From Posidonia oceanica (lineage: Eukaryota > Streptophyta > Magnoliopsida > Alismatales > Posidoniaceae), in the NCBI GenBank assembly GCA_037176725.1, contig JAZBRS010000044.1:620001-684000 (forward strand): a DNA stretch of 64,000 nt, written 5' to 3'. The translations under genes and the position numbers were made by a program. Below the pieces are notes generated by a model, which was given only the letters and a program-made list of their open reading frames with translations, was not told where the DNA came from and did no database searches. Of the stretch, positions 58,854 to 64,000 are shown piece by piece. Numbering within the stretch: position 1 is the stretch's first letter; each line of letters opens with the position of its first letter.

Positions 58854-61800
58854 TGTTGACACCCCATTTCGACAGGGCTAAATTGGCAGATCTCTCTGGT
58901 GGCTAGGAAAAACCCAAAACTACACCTTTCCTTTCACCCTTCTTTTCAAATCAAAACTCCAACTCAAACCTCAAAACCAAATCTAGAACTACATCCATTG
59001 TCTAACCCAAAGAATCACTCCAAAACCCTCTCAAAACCTTACCCTAAAACTATCCAAAACCTTACCCTAAAACCACCCAAATCTAGGTCCAAACCTACAT
59101 CTCTCCCATCCTCTTTTCCTCTAAAACCAGCCTAAACTTAACCTAGAATCACACCCCTTTCCCAAGCCCAAAAACTAACCAAAAACCACAGGAGAACTCA
59201 CCATCCCTGACTTAGCAAATCCACCAAAAATCCTAGAAAATTTCAAACCAAAATCACTCCTAAAAACCCTAGAAAACCTAGGTAAAACTACCCTTTTTCT
59301 ACACCTCAAAACCCTTCCAAAACTTTTCCAAAACCAAACCCAAACTGTAGGTCACACACTAGAGACCCTAGGCCATGCACCCACCAAATTTCACCTCTTT
59401 TCTAAACCTCTAACCCCTTCATTTACCCAAATTATCCTTTTCTCTCTCCTAGATTATTCTTTTCTCTCTCCTCTCTCTCTCCTGATTATCCTCCTTCTTT
59501 TCGCTCCGTTCTCTCTCTTCTTCTTGCCTGGCTGTGGGCCCCCCTTGTGCATCTATCTCTTCTCAATCTTATTTCTATTTTTATCCTATTTTTAACATTT
59601 TCTTTGATTTTCTAAAAAATGTTTTCTTTCAACTCCTCCCTTTCATCTTTATTCCTACTTTTCTCATTTTTCTTGCTCCTTTTTCTTTTCCTTTCTCCCT
59701 TCTGATAAGTCTTCAAAAAACCCTTAAAAACCTTCAAAACTCTAAAATAAAAGAAAAAAAAATCAGAACCCTAAGAAAAATAATTTAAAAACTTAAACAA
59801 ACATTTAAAAACAAAAACCTAACTAAATCTAACTAAAACCAAAAACCAAGAAGGTAAGCTAAAAAATGCAAAACAAACAAAAATAAAATGCTATAAAATC
59901 AAAGAAAAAACCAAGATATAATCAAAACAAGCTAGAGTAAAAACCCTACTAAAAACAATCAAAAAAAAAATCCTAAAAAGAAGAAAACAATTAAAAGCAC
60001 TAAATTAAAAAACACTTAACAAGTCTAAAAGAAGCAATTAGAAAACTTTAAAAAAAGAAAAAATTTTAAAAACTTAATTGAAAAGGAAAAGGAAAAAACC
60101 TAACAAGAAAAACCTAACTAAAAAAAAACAACACAATTAAAAAACTTAACAAACATTTAAAAACAAAAAAACAATTTAAGGAAAACTTAAAGAAAATCCT
60201 AAAAACTTAAATCAAAGACTAAAACTCCGTCTAACCCTAATTAACTAATTTAAAAAACAGTCTTTTGAAAACCTAATTAAAAATCCTAACTTGAAAACAA
60301 CTACTTTAAAAGTATTTTCAAATCTTTTCTATTTTATTTTAATTTTCTCCCTCCTCTTCTTCCTCTTCCTTCTTTTTCTTTTTTTCTTTCTTCCATTTTA
60401 CTGTGCTCACAGCCCAGCCCAACTTCTTCCTTCTCTTCTTCTTCTTCTTCTTCTCTTCTTCTCCTCCTCTCACAACAAATAACCAGACAACTCCTCTCCT
60501 CTCCCGTGACCTCTCCTCCTTTGATTTTTTTTAAACCATCACCTGACAGCCACCATGACTTCCCAACACTCCCTACTACCCACGACCTCCATCACCACCT
60601 TGCCCTGTGGCCTGAAACCAAGGACAAAGACCCATTCCTCCTCCCATTGACCATTGAAACCAGTAGAGTTTGAGGAGAACAAAACCAGAGATTTTGGATC
60701 CAGAAAGGATTTTGGCTTACACACCTACAAACACCAGATCTCCAGCTCTCTCACCCTTCTTCTAGAACCCAAAAACACCCCCTATCCTTCCCGAAATCCT
60801 CCCCCAAAGTGGCCAGCACCCAAACACTTCCAGAACCGCCTTCATCCCTGAAAATCTACCACTACAAGCATCAAAAAATTCCCAAACTCCACCATCGTAC
60901 TCACCAAGCTCCCACCTTCATAACCCACCCGACGTCTCACCACGAAACCCCCATAGCCCCTACACTTCACTACAAACACCTTCGGCCCCTTTTTTTTCAA
61001 AAACTTCAAACACCCATAACTCTCTCCACACCCAGTAGAATCCACTTCTGTTTCTTCCTACACGTTCCTCGAACAACCACCTAGCCGCCTGTGCCCTTGC
61101 TTCGGCTTGGAACACTGCCACACGCCATACCCAGCCTTCACAGTGAGAGCTCGGTCGGACCAGATCTCCCTTTGGGCTGTAGAACTCCCTTCTGGAAGTG
61201 TCGTCACCTTCCCCAGAGGCCAAGGAACTCCCCCGAGCCGCCCCAACCACCCAGCACGCCGCCGCACGCCGTCACAACCTCTTCCCGGCCGGCCAAAAAC
61301 CACCTAGGTGGGTGGCCTTCTCCAGCGCGTGAAAAAGGTGAGAAACCTCTCCTTTAGCTTCCTCTCTTTCCCCTCTTGCTTCTCGGTCATCCCCCAAGGC
61401 TTTTCGTTGCCTGCGCCGCCCACACGAAGCCGCCAGAATCTCCTTCTTCCTAGGCACCGGCAACTCCAGCAGCAGCCGCAGCTCGCTGTCCAGTAGCCAC
61501 GTCGCCTCCCAACGCCGCCCGCCGCACCGCGTTGAACTCCCCCACTCCCCGCCTGGGCCGTGTCGTCCCCTCCTCCACCGATCCAGAGAGGTCGTCGGCA
61601 AGCTCCGGCCTTCCCCCCTGTAGCATGCCCCCTGTTACTTTCTCTGTCTTTTATTTTTTCGTTAACATAGTATGTTTTCCTTTGTATTGCATTGCTGTCA
61701 TGTTAAGTTTTTAATATTGCACTTAGGTCCTGCTCAGTTTAAGATCTATTTAGTTTTGATTTAAAATCATATTGAATTGCGGTTAAAATCTATAGTTTTG

Positions 61801-62671
61801 CTTATTTACACTTTCATCCAGCTGCAGTTCATTTTCTTTAGCTGTCTTTTAAATTAAGCCCTGCATGTTTCTTTTATTTCATATTGGTCCTCTGCTGTTA
61901 TGGTTCTAACTTTATTTCTTTAGATCTAGTCCAGTTACTTGCTCTATTTGCATATCAGTCCAATCTTAGTTCAACATAGCTTGCTGTGCTTTACTGTCTG
62001 CCCCAGCATCTTTTCATTTTTGCAATTAGGTCCTTTAGTTGTTAAATGCCATCTAAATGTTTACTGTTATCTTATTAAATTGCTGTTAAGTCCTGATCTT
62101 TACTTTATTTGCAATGTGGTCCTCTGATCTGTTATCAAGCATTCAATTTTCATCTTTTCTTTATTGCATTGTATTTTTAGCCCTTGTTTCCTAATTTTTG
62201 CACCTAGGTCCTTTGCATAATGCACAGCATGCATTTAGCTTGCATTTTTCTTACAAAAATTGCATTTCAACCCCTACATGTTTTAAAATTGCATATAGGT
62301 CCTTCATTTGATTGCAAAACTTATTCCAATGCATGTTTACCTTATTAGATTGCATTTTAAACCCTGCATCTTGCAAAATTGCATTCAGACCCCCAAGTTT
62401 TCAAAAATCTTGCATTTAGACTCCGATCGCACTGCGAGCTTTGGGCAACGTGTGAGAAACATCGTGGGACGGTTTAGTGGGAAACAGTTACAAAACGATG
62501 GTGATCCTTCCACTTGCTTATTTTCCCCATTGTAGGTCTTCACACCTACTCTGCGCGGTCCTTAAACAATGTCTGTTCTCACACACGCACTGTTTGCTTC
62601 TCTGTTCGCTTCTCTTGTCCTCTCTCTTAGCATTTGCATTTGCATGGCTTTATTGTTCTTTTATTTCGCTT

Positions 62672-63440
62672 TGCTTTTGGCACTGTTTTGCGTGCCCGCT
62701 TTGCTTCTGGCATCGTTTTGCGTGCCCGCTTTGCTTTTGGCACTGTTTCGCGTGCCCGCTTTGCTTTTGGCACCGTTTCGCGTGCCTGCTCTGTCTTTGG
62801 CACCGTTTCGCGTGCCCGCTTCGTTTTTGGCACGGTTTTGCGTGCCCGCTTTGCTTTTGGCACCGTTTCGCGTGCCCGCTCTGTCTTTGGCACTGTTTTG
62901 CATGTCCGCTTTGTCTTTGGCATCGTTTCGCATGCCCGCTCTGTCTTTGGCACCGTTTTGCGTGTCCACTTTGCTTTTGGCACCGTTTCACGTGCCCGCT
63001 CTGTCTTTGGCACCGTTTCGTGTGCCCGCTCTGTCTTTGGCATCGTTTTGTGTGCCCGCTTTGTTTTTGGCACCGTTTCGTGTGCTCGCTCTGTCTTTGG
63101 CACCATTTTGCATGCCTGCTTTGCTTTTGGCACCATTCGCATGCCTGCTCTGTCTTTGGCACCGTTTTACGTGCCCGCTTTGCTTTTGGCACCGTTTCGC
63201 ATGCCGCTCTGTCTTTGGCACCGTTTCGCGTGCCCGCTCTGTCTTTGGCACCGTTTTGCGTGCCCGCTTTACTTTTGGCACCGTTTCGTGTGCCCGCTTC
63301 GTCTTTGGCACCGTTTTGCGTGCCCGCTTTGCTTTTTACACCATTTTGCGTGCTAGCTTTGTTTTCTCGCACCGTTTCGCGTGCTGCCTCGTTTTCTTGC
63401 ACTGTTTCGCGTGCTGCTCTTGTTTCTCGCATTATTTCGC
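62672..63440 (+). repeat. 30-bp minisatellite in LTR 3 (about 25 units)
   Basis: Regular 30-bp units of the TTTGGCACCGTTTCGCGTGC type occur, alternating with TTTGGCACTGTTTTGCGTGC forms. The last units diverge to TTTCTCGCACCGTTTCGCGT. This is twice to three times the copy number of the other LTRs. Confidence 0.92.
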
Positions 63441-63716
63441 GTGTTTTATCGCCGTTTTGCTTTTTCGCTTGCATTTGCATATAGGGCAGTGATGCTTACT
63501 GCCTGGAGTTCTCACGAGCCAAGTTTCGCCCGATTCGGAATACAGACAGCGCTGCTGAGCACTTAGATCGCACGTTTACTTCCCTGCATTGCATCCCACC
63601 GCTTAGAGCACACCTATGAGCATTCATTCAGGCATTCATTGGCATTTAGGCATTCAAACTTGCATTTCCCTGCGTATGTGAGCGTAAGCCTAGAAAGACC
63701 GATTCTCGGGTGTGTC

Positions 63717-63738
63717 GGGGGTGCCTAACACCTTCCCC
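63717..63738 (+). other. Conserved LTR hairpin box in LTR 3
   Basis: Identical core GGGGGTGCCTAACACC then TTCCCC to the box at 23825-23846, in the same conserved context. Confidence 0.55.
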
Positions 63739-64000
63739 GCACGTAACAGGAGTCCTTGCCCAGTCTTTTGGCCTACAATAACCATATTGCCCTTATCCTA
63801 GGCATGAGTCATCTCATTTGCATTCATTTGCATTTGTTTTCTTTTGCATTGCATCCTTTGCTTGGTTTTGCGTGTTAATCCACGCATTTCCCCCGATTTT
63901 CCTTGTCTCCCGATAATAGACATGGTGGCGACTCTGAATTGTCTTATCTTCTTCTTTTCTTATCTTTTCTCCTCTGTTTTAAGTGTTTTCGAGTTGAGCC

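Larger units (their letters stand above)
58854..64000 (+). mobile_element. Giant LTR 3, runs off the window end (5147 bp seen)
   Basis: It starts TGTTGACACCCC right after CATGG inside the copia gag and matches LTR 2 throughout. By comparison with LTR 2 only about 60 bases are missing at the right. A 597-bp deletion relative to LTR 2 (bases 22262-22858 of that copy) joins GACTCC to GATCGC near 62424 and removes the donor-like site. The minisatellite is the longest of the four. Whether this is a solo LTR or the 5' end of another element lies beyond the window. No polypurine tract precedes it. Confidence 0.92.

Noticed and set aside
62477..63492. Overlapping frames of 240-335 codons in the LTR minisatellite, with a 10-residue period (also at 22948-23674)
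   Set aside because: The repeat is 30 bp and stop-free, so it stays open in several frames on both strands. Copy number varies between LTRs.
58854..64000. LTR 3 as the 3' LTR of element B
   Set aside because: It starts inside a copia gag frame, has no polypurine tract before it, and is separated from the satellite by two unrelated element fragments.

Overview
The window is repeat-rich, probably heterochromatic, nuclear DNA from a seed plant. I see no host gene, no structural RNA gene and nothing bacterial. The evidence is several kinds of plant LTR retrotransposon inserted into one another and a satellite array of roughly 25.8 kb. The species cannot be named from the sequence.

Layout. (1) Positions 1-18516 are the internal region of a decayed Ty3/gypsy element of the Tat/Ogre type (element A, + strand): leader, gag, protease, reverse transcriptase, degenerate RNase H, a second RNase H, integrase, an extra plant-mobile-domain ORF, a 29-bp tandem repeat and a polypurine tract. 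Its protease gene is split at the DNGS active site by a solo LTR of the same family in reverse orientation (3570-9311, target duplication GTCAG). (2) 18517-24164 is a giant LTR of 5.65 kb. It has a polypurine tract on its left and a primer-binding-site-like motif on its right, so it serves as 3' LTR of A and 5' LTR of a second internal region, B. (3) From about 24201, B consists of 59-bp satellite monomers (with 47-bp variants) running to 57124. The array is interrupted by a 1.57-kb solo LTR of another family (35768-37335, duplication GAGGA) and by a solo giant LTR (42022-47550, duplication GCATG). (4) 57125-58040 is a third kind of LTR, on the minus strand. It is followed directly by a broken Ty1/copia gag fragment (58041-58853), into which a fourth giant LTR has inserted (58854 to the window end).

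How the parts relate. Element A once encoded one gag-pro-pol frame of about 8.8 kb (insert excluded). It now carries 11 in-frame stops, 8 of them TAG, plus a frameshift. The giant LTRs hold an internal 30-bp minisatellite whose copy number differs between copies. Three of the four also hold a conserved splice-donor-like site that could pair with an acceptor-like site at 118 in A's leader. The satellite carries a CCTCGA/TCGAGG hairpin in most monomers, shows a higher-order period of about 4.5-5.3 kb, and shares a core with the LTR minisatellite. The most interesting feature is this association: a satellite array beginning just downstream of a retrotransposon primer-binding site and possibly derived from the element itself.
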